The notes under the pieces are model-generated. The model saw only the letters and a list, made by a program, of their open reading frames with translations. It searched no databases and had not been told where the DNA came from. A program made the translations under genes and the position numbers. A DNA stretch of 64,000 bases from Coleophoma eucalyptorum. Taxonomy: Eukaryota; Ascomycota; Leotiomycetes; Helotiales; Dermateaceae. Of the stretch, positions 44,884 through 56,052 are shown piece by piece. Numbering within the stretch: position 1 is the stretch's first letter; every line of letters begins with the position of its first letter. The stretch is taken from contig JALRME010000050.1 of NCBI GenBank assembly GCA_026120035.1, positions 117,826-181,825 on the forward strand. The letters run 5' to 3'.

Positions 44884-45864
44884 CTAAGTACTACCCATGA
44901 CAGGATAGCTTTTCTTGAAAAAGCCGCTTGTATCTCCCAGTGGAAACTTGCAGAAGAATGTTCTCTGTGCCATAAGATGGAACATTGCGTACCATCCGCA
45001 TAAACCTCCTAAAAAACCAAAAACGCCACCCGCTTTTCTGCAGACTTGACCTGTGCTTATATTTCCATCTGCAATAGCAAAGTAGGCTGCTGCAAGCAAA
45101 ATAAAACAAAGCTCAACAAAAAAGTATATACCAATATAAACAAGGTTCCTAAAGTACTTTGTCAGTCTCAATACCATGCATTGACTTTTAATTGGATAAA
45201 ATTACGTTGGTACCGAACCAAAGAGGAGGAACAGATTGAATACCGACCACACTATAAATTTAAGGATATGTATTATCGGTGAGAGTTAGATATAGAAGAC
45301 TTACTGATCATAAAGAAGCCAAGAGCATTGTTATACTGTGCAACATCGTCACCATAGCTTTCTCGCACGCCAAAGAGCGGTGTCAGGATAGCACCAAACC
45401 CGCCATAGAAGAATCCTGTAAATTTGATTAGTTCTCACTTCCTCACGTATCCCTCAGCGCAATATAGGAAGGCGCACGAACCGAAAGCACTAATTGCGGT
45501 ATAAGCAAAACTGTCGCCACGCACAAGTTCCCATTGTGCCGAGATTATCATGCCAATGCCGGCGACTGGATACTATTAGCTACCAAAACTTTTCTGAAAG
45601 TTCTGCCATATATGGAGCAGAATTACCAAACAAGAAATTCCCAATAAACACATTATCAACAGTCACGTTTCGCCATCCCATCAAGCTCAAGCTCAAGGTC
45701 GTTAGCGTGACAGAGAAAGCCCCAATACCGAGGGCCGTGGGACTTCCAAGGCCCTCTCTTACAGGTCGCGTGACAATCTGAACTTTTCTCTTAGGTCGAG
45801 AGAGCTGATTTCCTTGTGCACCTTGGGCTCTGCGGGGCACTACGCGGAACTTCGCGGAAGGCAT
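44884..45864 (-). CDS. GPR1/FUN34/YaaH-family acetate/ammonium transporter
   Basis: Six-helix plasma-membrane protein. Exons on the minus strand start at ATG 45864 (MPSAKFRVVP). The long basic N-terminus leads to LGSPTALGIGAFSVTLTTLS, standing where the family usually has NPxPLGL. Further exons give AGIGMIISAQWELVRGDSFA with TAISAFG, then FFYGGFGAILTPLFGV with YNNALGFF. A short exon reads WSVFNLFLLFGS. The last exon runs NLVYIGIYFFVELCFILLAA to VCRKAGGVFGFLGGLCGWY and the stop. These are the expected helices of the family, whose members carry acetate or export ammonium. A short exon of about 40 nt makes this gene easy to mis-annotate. It is next to cyanide hydratase on the same strand, so a role in moving small nitrogen or carbon products is possible but inferred. 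Confidence 0.82.
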
Positions 45865-47365
45865 TTGATCGAAGATAATATAATGTGATATGAATCTGTG
45901 ATGGAGTGGATGAACCAAGGGATACTGCGTGTATTTTGGGTGCAGGCTGGGGATTGACTTTTATCTATGACTCCTTATATAAAGTGGGCAGAGAAGTGAC
46001 GAGGCCGCTGGGGCAATTCGGGATTCAAATTTGGAATTAGGAATTTTCGGTATCATGCTTCTTCCGCTTGCGAGTACAGTTGCGTTTAGAGAACCAAATT
46101 TTCAGCCGGGACCGATCTCCGAGTTATAAAGCTAATTTTGAATGATAGTAAGAGGGAAGAGATACACAGACCGTGATTCGGCAATGTTCTACCTATAATC
46201 GTGCAAACTTAGGATTCTTACCCGTGTTAGTAAGACCAGCAATATCTAGGCATCTGAAATACCACCTATTGCAAGTACTATGAAAAATTGATCTGCTCTA
46301 AATAGATGTCATATGCAAACATAGAATGCTAGACACGCTCTCGGGTGCCATGGAAGGATTTATGTTACAGCTCATGCAGCAAACATGACCAGTCAAGGGA
46401 AGGTTGTTTTGCTATTTATAGTAATCAAGCTGAATAGAAAGTGGAGCTACAACCTTATACATCTAGTTGACTTCATAAGAAATCTTTGAGCTCTGTTGTA
46501 ACTGTGCCTCGGTACTGCGGCGAGAAGCCGGCATTTTTATGCCATTGCGCCTTGCGGTGGACGAGGAGTGGTACCATCCCAAAACGCCTATGATTAATCT
46601 GGGAATTGCGAAAAAGACGAGAAAAATTGTCTCTTTTTCCAGAACCCGTTGGTCTGACCGGAACGTTTTAGATTCGGGATCCTAAAGTAGTCTGTTGTTT
46701 AGTGCCGGTCTGCGATATAGCTCCGGTGTTTGCCCACCGAAGGTTCATTCGGCATTACGGTAGCCGGACAACTCTTCGCGTAACTAGGATGTTCCGAGGT
46801 ATTTCATACAGGAGGTAGCTTAAATAGAATGTTATTTCCGACGTCCTTTTACTATGAGGATACCTCGCCTCTAGTATTGTAACTCCCTTACGCCCGGGGA
46901 ATACTCTGCAAACATAGATATTTAGCTGGCTACTGAGACTGAAATTAGCATGAAATCTTATGAGTATCTGAACTTACCAAGTATGTATGCAAGCTCTTGA
47001 AGAGGATACAAGTTGTAGATGAAGAGAATCAGGACAGGTCGATTTTCATACTGAATAGATACTACTACAGTAGGCACATATCCATCATTGAATTATGTTA
47101 GCGGTATATTTGAGTATATCTACTAAAACTGTGAACTATGCAAGGTAAAATTTGAGCAATTTCGTTCTTAAGACAATAATAGTGTTCTTTATTTATCTTA
47201 GTCTAGAACCGGGTTTAGATTACCTCTATAGCTACGGTCTTTTCGATATATCAAGCACTACTCAATTAAAAAGACCTATTTATTAAATTTTATAGTATGT
47301 ACGACATCATTCTGTTTAAATTGGCCCTTAATTAATGTATATTTTAACAAATATCTATGCAGCTC
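45865..47365. other. Intergenic region
   Basis: 1.5 kb with no recognisable gene, AT-rich towards 47000-47360. It contains the transporter's promoter (45865 onward) and the 3' flank of the glutathione S-transferase. Confidence 0.55.
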
Positions 47366-48067
47366 TTACAAAGTAGAGCCGATATTTTCAGCTTTCAAAG
47401 TAGCCTGAACAGCAGGGCGCTGTACCAAAGTCGAGACTAGGGCCGTGTACTTTGGGTATTTCTCTTTCATGGCAATTCCAAGCCCGTTCCCCCATCGATA
47501 AAAGACAAAGAGATAAGGATCCACCACGGTGAGGGAACCCCCAACCGCATAACAACCCGTCAGCTTTCCCTCAATAATATCATAACAATCCACAATGGTT
47601 TTATACCCTTTCGCTCGAATGCCGTCGTGAGCGGCAGAATCGTCAGAATACCGCTCCGCTCTAGCAACTCCCCCATATCCTTGGCCATGCAATACCCCCG
47701 ATAGCCAGCTCATCCATTCATATACTCTTAGCGTCTCTAATGGCGTCCGTCCTAGTAGATGCATTTGGAGAGCGAGGTTCGCGACGGCGGTTACAATCGC
47801 AGTTGTTTCTGTGATTACTTCGCTGTCAAGGGTGATTACGGGAACGCGCATCTTAGGATTGATGCGGTGAAAATCTTTCGTAAAGGTGGCTGTGTGTTGG
47901 GTTACTTCATTGGCAACGGCCTCGAATGGAGCTCCCACTTCGTGCAGGAGGATATGTGGTGCTAGGGAGCAAGCCCCTGGTGCGTAAAAGAATTTGATCT
48001 GAGGCATTTCGTTACTTGAAGTTTGGTCACCGGCTGTGTCGCCCGGACTAGAGTTTATATGAGCCAT
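47366..48067 (-). CDS. Glutathione S-transferase-like protein
   Basis: Single exon, 233 residues, ATG at 48067 (MAHINSSPGD). A second Met at codon 21 (MPQIKFFYAPGACSLAPHIL) is where most relatives start, so the first 20 residues may be an extension. The thioredoxin-fold N-terminal domain shows FFYAPGACSLAPHILLHEVG with a candidate catalytic Ser or Cys, MRVPVITLD with the cis-Pro, and the glutathione-contact block VITETTAI. The helical C-terminal domain carries LTVVDPYLFVFYRWG, the usual 'x-ADxY' folding motif. It resembles the bacterial beta-like class that also occurs in fungi. Likely cytosolic conjugation of electrophiles with glutathione, for detoxification. Confidence 0.88.
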   Translation of the reverse strand: MAHINSSPGDTAGDQTSSNEMPQIKFFYAPGACSLAPHILLHEVGAPFEAVANEVTQHTATFTKDFHRINPKMRVPVITLDSEVITETTAIVTAVANLALQMHLLGRTPLETLRVYEWMSWLSGVLHGQGYGGVARAERYSDDSAAHDGIRAKGYKTIVDCYDIIEGKLTGCYAVGGSLTVVDPYLFVFYRWGNGLGIAMKEKYPKYTALVSTLVQRPAVQATLKAENIGSTL

Positions 48068-49009
48068 TGTTGATGTGAATAAGCGATTGCCGATTGATAA
48101 GGCAGGGAGAAGGGATGTCGCGTCGCTTCGGTGGAGATGATTGTACCTGGATCGCTTGTACTGGAATGCGGGGAGATGGTTTTATATAAACTTAAGAGAT
48201 CGGGGGATCGGTGAATACCCTACGCGGTATAAAAAAAGAACTTTAAAGCCGATAATTGTGTGAGATTGTGAACATCACAACGCTGTTCCACCGGAATATG
48301 CTTGCTTCCTAATGCTTTTTTACAAATCAGCTCGTGGTAGAATGGATAAAGTTGCTCACGATGGCCAATCATAATCAGCAAAACAGTAGGATTACTAGTA
48401 GATATATGGGGAAATTGCGCAAACTAGCGACCTGGCAGCTTTGTTGTAAGCTGGAATGACGCGCCTAGTACAAAATTACCCACCGCTAACAAAGTTTCTC
48501 CGCGGAGGCTTTCTGTGTTCCGCGGTGTATATGTAAGCAAGGGCGATGCGAGGAATAGCTCCGTTTTCTGACAGGTCACTTCCAAACAACTTAGATCTAC
48601 TTTGTCTCTTCTTCAAGTTCTGGTTTTAACTCTGGGAGTTAGAAAAGACTACAAAACAGTTGTATACTTATCGCAAATGGCGGTCGTATTGTATTTACCA
48701 AACCTAATTAATTTGTAAATTAAGTGCTAAAGTAAAAAGTAAGCTTTCTTGGTATCACTACCTTTACTTGAGAGTTGCATCTGCTTCTACAGTTAATGTA
48801 ATATCTCCTTATTGTGAACTAAGTCTCTTTATTATGTCTTATAGTGAAAAAAATAATCTATATACAGTGAAAATTTTGCCAATTATTTGCAGCTCCCGCT
48901 TGTGTTGGCTTCACAACGGGATAAATACATTATATAATTATCCAAAACAACCCGTCATTCATTCGTTGCTTCATACCCATTGGATACATTAAATATTTTT
49001 TCTGTGGTA
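48068..49009. other. Intergenic region
   Basis: Promoter side of the glutathione S-transferase and 3' flank of the lysophospholipase. No gene, repeat or RNA recognised. Confidence 0.55.
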
Positions 49010-50671
49010 TCAAAAATAGCAATACTTCGATAAGCAAGCAGTGCACGCATCTGGTAAAGTATCGCTTGATCCCTCCATGATAGCACAACCCAGGCAAGTT
49101 GCCCACTCAGAATCGTCATTTTGGGTCATGACAGCAACGCCGTTGGCAATCATAGTGCCAGTCTGAGTAGTGTTGTATTGCAGTTGGTCGGTGGCAGTAG
49201 CGCCTCCTGCTGCAGTAAGTGGTGCGTTAGGAAGCCAGATAATGGTTGCAGTCGTGCTGTTGCCGCAGCCGAAGAAGACCGGAACTTCGGTTCGGTTCTC
49301 TGCTAACAGGACAGCTGGCTCAGGAATGAAGGGCATACGAGTCAGTCCCGCGGCTTGGGCGGAAATGTAGGTGTTGTAGAGGGCGGTACCGTTGGGGTAG
49401 TTCGCAGCCGTGTCGCCATTGTTATCATTGACAAGAATAACGGAGACGTCACGGTCAGCGACAAGCATCGGGAAAATAGGGCTAGTTTGTCCGGATTGAC
49501 CCCCGTCGACTAAGTGAAGAGTATCTTGCGATGATACAAGAGGAGATGAAGATGATTGGTAGAATGGATTTGGCCATTGAGCGAAGAGAGCGGACACGGT
49601 CTTTGAGTCGATCGTGTAAAACAAATTGAGAAAGAAATCTAGTGCCTCATACAAAGGAGAAGATGAAATGGCTGCTTCGTTAAGAAGACAGAAATCTGCG
49701 AGGAGAGGCGGGTTGTTGCCATCATCAGGGATAAACTCGAGGTTGTTGAAGAGAGCGGATGAGGTGCCGAGGACGAATCCCAAATTATCGTAATCCTTGT
49801 AGCAAGTTTCTGCCACTCCATCGACAACTTTAGATCCAAGGTATTCGGTAGGCGAAAATGCTGCAATGGAAGTATCCCAGGAGCCAAATTCGTATGGGCT
49901 GAATTCCCAAATAGCTGCCGTGATGGGCGTAGGAAGGCAGGAGGTCTCGTCAAAGTCTACATGCTGAGCGGTGATAATGGGAAATGGGACCTCATTCGCG
50001 GTGAACTTGGACAGCGAAGCAATGCCAGAAAGCGTATTGTCGGCTCCGTAGTTGCTGCCGGGTAGGAGCTGATAGGATAATGCTCGGGACCACAAGTCAA
50101 CAATTGAGATAGTGAAACCCACCGCGGCTTTGCTAACAAGGTTCGCAATGAAGGTGGCATAGACAATAATAGTGGTCAGCCCTCCTCCTGGTGCCAAGAG
50201 ACCATTGGCAAGAGCCGGTTCCCACTCCGTCCGCAGGCTGGTGATAGTGGCCCAGTCGTGAGATATAATAGACGATAGTAACCAGGCACCACCCGATAAT
50301 GCAGTATGATATGACAGAGCCTGGTAGAGACCACTGGTGCTGGAGTCAGTATCATCGTTTCCATCCATAGCCGACACTATTCCAGCTCCAATAAGCATTG
50401 CACGATAGCCACCGCCGGAGTTTGCAAGAGCGATAGCTGGCAGAGTGCCTGATACATTGAAGTCGCTGTTGGTCTTGCTGAGCCAGGCTGCGAGAGAGAC
50501 ATCGGCCTTAGCTTTGCGAGCAAGACGATAAGTCTCTTCGTCACTGGAAAGGCCAGTCGCAGTTCGAACCAAAGACGTGGTTGGGCAGCTCGTGGCGACC
50601 GGCGTATAGGATGCAGGAACAGAGCCAATGAGGGACACTGCAACCAATGCAAGCGCAAAAGAGTGGCGCAT
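49010..50671 (-). CDS. Secreted lysophospholipase (phospholipase B, cPLA2-type fold)
   Basis: Single exon. The ATG at 50671 starts a signal peptide MRHSFALALVAVSLIGSVPA; the upstream in-frame extension has no ATG. The product is about 553 residues. Catalytic-site blocks of the lysophospholipase catalytic domain are visible: LANSGGGYRAMLIGAG (oxyanion hole), HTALSGGAWLLSS with the nucleophile Ser in SGG, and LVDGGQSGQTSPIFP with the catalytic Asp. The usual Gly before the nucleophile's Leu is replaced by Ala (ALSGG rather than GLSGG), a mild change. Many NxS/T sites fit secretion. The C-terminus is Cys-rich (CLGCAIMEGS, CTACLSKYCYF), as in other phospholipase B proteins. It should release fatty acids from phospholipids and lysophospholipids outside the cell. 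Confidence 0.92.
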   Translation of the reverse strand: MRHSFALALVAVSLIGSVPASYTPVATSCPTTSLVRTATGLSSDEETYRLARKAKADVSLAAWLSKTNSDFNVSGTLPAIALANSGGGYRAMLIGAGIVSAMDGNDDTDSSTSGLYQALSYHTALSGGAWLLSSIISHDWATITSLRTEWEPALANGLLAPGGGLTTIIVYATFIANLVSKAAVGFTISIVDLWSRALSYQLLPGSNYGADNTLSGIASLSKFTANEVPFPIITAQHVDFDETSCLPTPITAAIWEFSPYEFGSWDTSIAAFSPTEYLGSKVVDGVAETCYKDYDNLGFVLGTSSALFNNLEFIPDDGNNPPLLADFCLLNEAAISSSPLYEALDFFLNLFYTIDSKTVSALFAQWPNPFYQSSSSPLVSSQDTLHLVDGGQSGQTSPIFPMLVADRDVSVILVNDNNGDTAANYPNGTALYNTYISAQAAGLTRMPFIPEPAVLLAENRTEVPVFFGCGNSTTATIIWLPNAPLTAAGGATATDQLQYNTTQTGTMIANGVAVMTQNDDSEWATCLGCAIMEGSSDTLPDACTACLSKYCYF

Positions 50672-51761
50672 TTTGAATGAGGGAATACGAAGTAGTAGCA
50701 CGGCAAAGAGAAGCAGCGGACACAGCTTCAAATTGGAGGAGCAGACGCGCTGAGTTATATAAATTGAGACTTAACGTACAAAAGCAACAACCCAATTCCC
50801 CGCAGAACCCACTGAGGCTTTATTGATTGCCTCGGGATTATCACGTGTAATATAATGGAACAGCCTTGAATCAATAATGCCGGAAATTATAGCCTGCGAC
50901 AGGCCTTTAGAGGAAAGCAAAGCTCGCTTCTCACGACCCATAATTCCATGTCGAATTAAAAACCCTGTTGATGAAGTGACATCTATGCATAAGTTGCATG
51001 CTCTTTCCTTTTTGGCTCTTGGCCTCTATTAAAAACCTCGTTTTCATCTTATTCTCATCAACTTTGATTATGCCTAAGGCTACGACTCCGGTGGTGACGG
51101 TGCAGTTTTCCTCTCTGGTGTTTTGTATCCGCTTAGTATCTTGCCGCTCTTGCTCGCGCGCTAATCGCCCTCGGCTCACCGGTTCACCGGCTGCTATTCG
51201 CCCCAGCAGCCGGGGCAGCTGAGCAGTCTAAGCCTGATATAAACTTTTGTTAAAGTTTTGGCGATACTAAAGGTGCCTAAAATACTCTCAGGGGTCCTGA
51301 ACTGAACCCTTCCAAAAGTTGCCTAGAGTTCGGTTCATGGTATAAGTGGGTTAACTATGGGTATCCCTAGCGCCGAAGAGATCTTCGTAACAAGCCCTAC
51401 AGACATGGTGGCACAGTGCGTTGGGAGGCGGCTTCCCAGGGCGATTTGTGAGAGTTGCTATCCTAAACCGTCCAGAGTAGCTCAGTTTCACGTAATGACT
51501 CTCTGGTTTGCGAGCTTGTTCAGGAATAAGTGTACCGTGTTTGATTCCGATTAATACTTCCTTTCCATCTCTAATCTCCGAAGCGCCATAGGCATGCATG
51601 CGCTAGAAGCCAAATGTAGTTCGCAGAGTTGTTACATTCGCAGTCAAACCAACAGATCCATGTTTTATTGGCTAGAGTGACTTCTGTTCAACAGAAGTGG
51701 ACAAGTTCGTCATTCCTAAGGGCATATTCCGCTTCGGAACCCTGGATGGAAAGCCCTAGTC
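50672..51761. other. Intergenic region with short unrecognised frames
   Basis: 1.1 kb. Open frames at 50931-51179 (minus) and 50998-51222 (plus) overlap each other antisense and carry no motif I recognise. A retroelement relic is possible but not shown. Confidence 0.4.
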
Positions 51762-52250
51762 TTGCTTGGAATCGGATTTTTGAAAAGATTTAATGGAAAT
51801 CAGGAAAATGAGCTGATTCCCCTCCTACGTAAGCTTAGCATGGCTCTGCGTGTCTACTCGCCACTGGCAGAAGGATATCTTATAATCCTCAAGCCATTGC
51901 CGAACAATCAAAGAGAACATGTGGCCAACAGCGAAACCAAGTTCGATCCAGGTATACAACTACGACCAATTTTATCTCGGGTCTACGAAGAAGAGCATCT
52001 GCTAGACACCATAGGAAATTTTAAGGCGTTATCAGATGAGACAGATCTCAGTATTGAAGACATGACTTATAGGTGGCTTGCGTATAGTTCGTTTCTGGAT
52101 GGTGAGCGTGGTGACAAACTTATTCTCCGGCCCAATTCCTACACTCATTTTAAATGACTTTTGAAGGCTTATTATGATGGCCCATTGCCGGATAATGTTC
52201 TACAACGGGTACATTGTTTATGGAGTCTGCCTCCAAAGAAAAAAAGATCG
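51762..52250 (+). pseudogene. C-terminal relic of an aldo-keto reductase (AKR7-like)
   Basis: The plus strand reads ENELIPLLRKLSMALRVYSP then LAEGYLI, which matches the 'ELFPxLRxxxIxFYAYxPLAGGxLTGKY' segment of aflatoxin-aldehyde-reductase-type aldo-keto reductases. It continues through SRVYEEEHLLDTIGNFKALS, MTYRWLAYSS and GDKLILRPNSYTHF to a stop at 52157. Beyond the stop, AYYDGPLPDNVLQRVHCLW matches the family tail, so the stop is premature. The TIM-barrel N-terminal half with the catalytic Tyr and Lys is absent. Non-functional. Confidence 0.6.
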
Positions 52251-52511
52251 AAGAAGACCTTGCACTAAATAGTTATCTATATCCCAAAATAAAAACTAGT
52301 AATAAACTGAATTATGACAAGAACTTTTGAGTTAAAACCAGAAACCGAAATATATTACGGTGTTATATCTTTCACTATATGAGTTCTCATCTTATTATAA
52401 CTAAGTTGCAAAAGCCAGGCTATACTCAGGATATGCCACATATCTTAACAATGTATTTACGGCATCATTTCTCCAGTAATTTGCTACATCCTCGTTCTTG
52501 TCTCAATTACC

Positions 52512-53916
52512 CTATTGGGAAGTTTTGATATTCTCACTGTGCTCGGTTTCTTTAGTTCCAATTCCTCCAACCAGACCGGGCTTCGATTCGTTCGAGGTGT
52601 CGATGATAAGGCCAACTCTAACCTGGATTCGGGCCAGGCGCTCACGGTCAGCAGCAGTGACAGCGCTCTTGTCACCACCGAAGTAGACATCAAGTTCTTC
52701 CAAGGTCTTATTCTGGGTTTCAGGAACAAGGAAGTAGATGAAGCAAGCTCCCCCCGCGTAGAAAATGGCAAAGAAGATATATGTGCCATACTTCAAGGTG
52801 TCAATCATGTCGCGTGTTGTGAGCCCGATAACAAAGTTAAACATCCAATTTGTCGATGCGACAATGGAAACACCGCGAGAGTGCATTGAGTTAGGGAAGA
52901 TCTCCTGCGCAAGCAGCCAGGAAATTGGACCCCAGGAGTAAGAGAAGCAAACTGTGAAAAGCCAGAAAAATGCGACTGAAGCCCAACCGGCAGAAAGATG
53001 CGTTGGCCAGCTATCTTCAAAGCCACCAACAATGCTAGCGACAATTACATGGCATATGCACATTCCGATGGCACCAGAGACCATGAAAGTCTCACGACCG
53101 AGCTTATTAAGATACAGAACGGCTGGCAGAGTAAAGATGACTTGCAACACACCGGTATCTCCAGTAGCAAGAAGTTCGGTCGTCACACTGGTAAAGTCGA
53201 AGCTCTCAAAAATTTGAGGAGCATAGTAGAGGACGGCATTGATACTATTAGAAAATATGAACGATCAGGGTGATTGCATTCTCACCAAGTATTAAAGCCC
53301 AAACCCATTGAATTGCAATAGGCATCTAGCACGACGCCAATGTCGTCATGGATTCTGTGGCGTAGACGACAGCTGGCAAGCAGGATGCCGACGGTAATAC
53401 AGAATTGATAGCCCGATATCATTGCGTCGCGGAACTTTCGGGGGCAATCTCTGACATATGGAGGAAAATAATTGCAGAGACGAATCCTACTCCGAGACCA
53501 GCGATGAGCCGGCCAGCGACCAATAATGAGTATTTTGCAGATGCAACTTGAAGAATGACTCCAACGCTGAAGATGTCACAGCCCAGGGGGATAGTGGTAC
53601 GGCGCCCTGTATAGTCTGCAACATCTCCGGCGATAACGGCCCCAAAAAATGTCCCAGCAGATAAGATGGCGACAATCAATGACTGTCGCCAAGCTGGAAT
53701 AACGAAGTACGCAGATTGATCCGCAGTAGCATCAACAGGAGGATAGGGCAGGTCGGCGAATTGATGAATAAAGTATTGCATGCCCATGACACCATTGATA
53801 TAGCCGGAGTCATAGCCAAAGAAGATACTATTCGCTATAATCTGGCCTTTTCGATAGAGAGCAATTGCAGCTGGAATTATTAAATCGAACAAAACATCAT
53901 CAATGCTGTATATCAT
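52512..53916 (-). pseudogene. MFS sugar transporter with broken 5' end and central deletion
   Basis: Two transporter halves are recognisable. The first (about 53860 down to 53419) begins at IFFGYDSGYINGVMGMQYFI and includes VADYTGRRTTIPLG and LVAGRLIAGLGVGFVSA, the sugar-porter signature after helix four. After a frame change, MISGYQFCITVGILLASC follows. The expected helix-six end and the large central loop with PESPRY and the QQ-TGIN block (roughly 100 residues) are missing. The sequence resumes at SINAVLYYAPQIFESFDF (about 53245) and is then open to the stop: GWASVAFFWLFTVCFSYSWG, AQEIFPNSMHSRGVS, FLVPETQNKTLEELD. Upstream of FFGYDSG the family's usual lead-in is replaced by unrelated residues. 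The gene is non-functional. An antisense dehydrogenase fragment begins 13 bp beyond the 53916 ATG. Confidence 0.8.
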
Positions 53917-53928
53917 GTCTGCAAACAA

Positions 53929-54150
53929 AGCTTCATTGGACTCGGTGCAGTGGGTGGCATCTTTGCGATAAATCTTGTCAAAAAAAGGGGGTATCGTGTC
54001 AGAGGGTTTGATATATCTGAGATCTTGGTGCAGAATCTGAAGAGGGGAGGCGGCATTGCTGCTAGTTCTTTGACCGAAGCCGCAGATGGAGCTGATTTTC
54101 TCTGTATCATGGTCGTCAATGCAGCAAAAGTGAGCACGGTTTTTCTTGGA
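53929..54150 (+). pseudogene. NAD-binding fragment of a 3-hydroxyisobutyrate/L-threonate dehydrogenase-like enzyme
   Basis: The plus strand reads SFIGLGAVGGIFAINLVKKR then YRVRGFDIS, a Rossmann GxGxxG start of the 6-phosphogluconate-dehydrogenase NAD-binding family. It continues through GGGIAASSLTEAADGADFLC to VNAAKVSTVFLGE and then loses similarity. About 75 residues remain; there is no start and no catalytic domain. It lies head to head with the truncated sugar transporter, so the join was probably made by a rearrangement. Confidence 0.65.
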
Positions 54151-56052
54151 GAACATGACTGTGTCTTGCCAATTTGCTTCCTTTACGGCCTTTACGGTCG
54201 ATATCAAAAAAATCTGAAGCCAAGTATCATACAGCTATATACTAACTACAACAATGCGGAAATCTTGGCTGTACTGTACATCGGAATACTCATCAGTATT
54301 CCCCTGGTCTGGGTAGACATCTAAACCTTTCAAAGATAGTGTTAGATACTGGACTCACTCTCTCAAACCCGATTTAAACTAGTTATGAGGCTCCAACTCG
54401 ATACTATAAGCCGGAGGCTAATGCAGAACTACCCGTCGAAGAAAATCACCAACGGGGCTCAGCATTATAAAACAGAGTATATTTCAAGACGGCAACATCT
54501 ATAAAATTAACCGACAAGAATGGGTCAAAAATGGAGAAAATAGGATAATAAGTCTATGGAACATGCTCTAGATCTTAAATTTCATTGTGGGCCATTTATA
54601 CCTTCTTTGATAGAATAAACTGAAGCTTTCATAGTAGAGAAAGTATATACATTTACATTCGAATTCCTTTCTAAAGGAAACAGTAACACAAAAGTAGAGA
54701 CAATGGTCCTGTAGATAGAGGTTAGATATTCAAATCCAATGACAATTGATTGAGTTAGTGATGATCGTTGAACCGCAAGACTGATTAGTATTCACGTGCT
54801 TTTCGACAAGCTGAATACAAAGTAGGCTGTGGTTAGACCCCTGTAAATGGCCCTTCAGGGGGCTTAGAACAGATCCCTGGGGGGGTATACAGTACCCAGG
54901 TGATGCTCAGGCATGCTCCCTCTCGGCTCAGCTGAGGTAAAAGCGGCAGCAGCTCGCGTCTAGAGGCGAAAACGGATCCAGCGCACAAGAAAAGTAAATA
55001 GACAATATAGGTTGTATATCCGCATCTGCAGGCCTCTCTTTAACCCTCCAAGGCTAAATTCAAATTTTCTCAATTTATCCCGGTAACTTCAGCGCCACAT
55101 TACGTGGTTCAATTTCTCTTAACGGTGTGCCACCTTGCAATACTCGATTGAACTCAAGTATAGTTTACTGCGAAACCAGTGTCCTTGGTAGATGGTTGTT
55201 TTAAAAGCACATTCAGCCTACTCCTAAATTCTAATTCTCTACTTACGTCCGGTTGCCCAACAGCTGTAACCGCAAGAAGAGTCCATGAAAAGCATGCGAC
55301 TTCTAAGACGATTGTCCATCGCAAAGATTGCGTGGCGAGATGGAATATTAGGACAACGTCGCTGGTGTTTGCTCCTGATCTATTGATACTAGATATATTG
55401 AAAAAGAGACATAGTGGACCTGCATGGATGTAACGTGGAACCAGTACCTGATCGACCGAGCGGGTGTGCTGCTCATCATGCTCATCGGTGGGGCGAAAGT
55501 CAAGGGTGCCTATGGGTGGGTACGACCAGCTGTAACTATGCATCGGCTACCGTTTAGACAGCGAACTTTTGAGCCTTTCGGGAAGCGGTTTATTGAAATT
55601 GACAAGCTGAAAGAGAGGACGGCCTAGACTTCTTGGTGACAGGTCGTCCACTGAGAAAAAATATACATGCTTCATTCCATATCGCCTTCAAAGATGGGGT
55701 TTCGGCAGCCATCATTACGTCCTACAACGACGTAAACTTGATAAATGATGCAGCAAAATCGAAGCTGCTTCGCCTATCAGAGGAAAACGTGGCCTTCCTC
55801 GTGATCGGATATCGAACTGAAAGCCCTATCCTAGTCTCTTTATAGATTGAACGATTCCTGAACATCGCCTCTAGTATGCGGGTTGCTAAACGTGATATTG
55901 AGAGGGCCGAAATAGTCGATGGCCAGCAAGCTCTTATTACTGAGTATAATGGTTATACTCCTGATTTGAAGGCTAACGGAGGAATGGGTATCTTGGAATT
56001 TATCTCATAGCTACATGTCATGTGCACTCGCCACATGAGTTGCATAATTCTT
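54151..56052. other. Gene-free relic zone
   Basis: 1.9 kb of AT-rich sequence followed by frames at 55154-55543 (minus) and 55424-55845 (plus) that look protein-like but show no motif I can name. They could be further fragments of the genes broken next door. Confidence 0.4.

Noticed and set aside
50931..51222. Overlapping antisense open frames as a small gene
   Set aside because: Both strands are equally open and neither has a motif or signal; no basis for choosing.
55154..55845. Fragments of a transporter or kinase gene
   Set aside because: Residues look protein-like but I could not match them to any family, and frames are interrupted.
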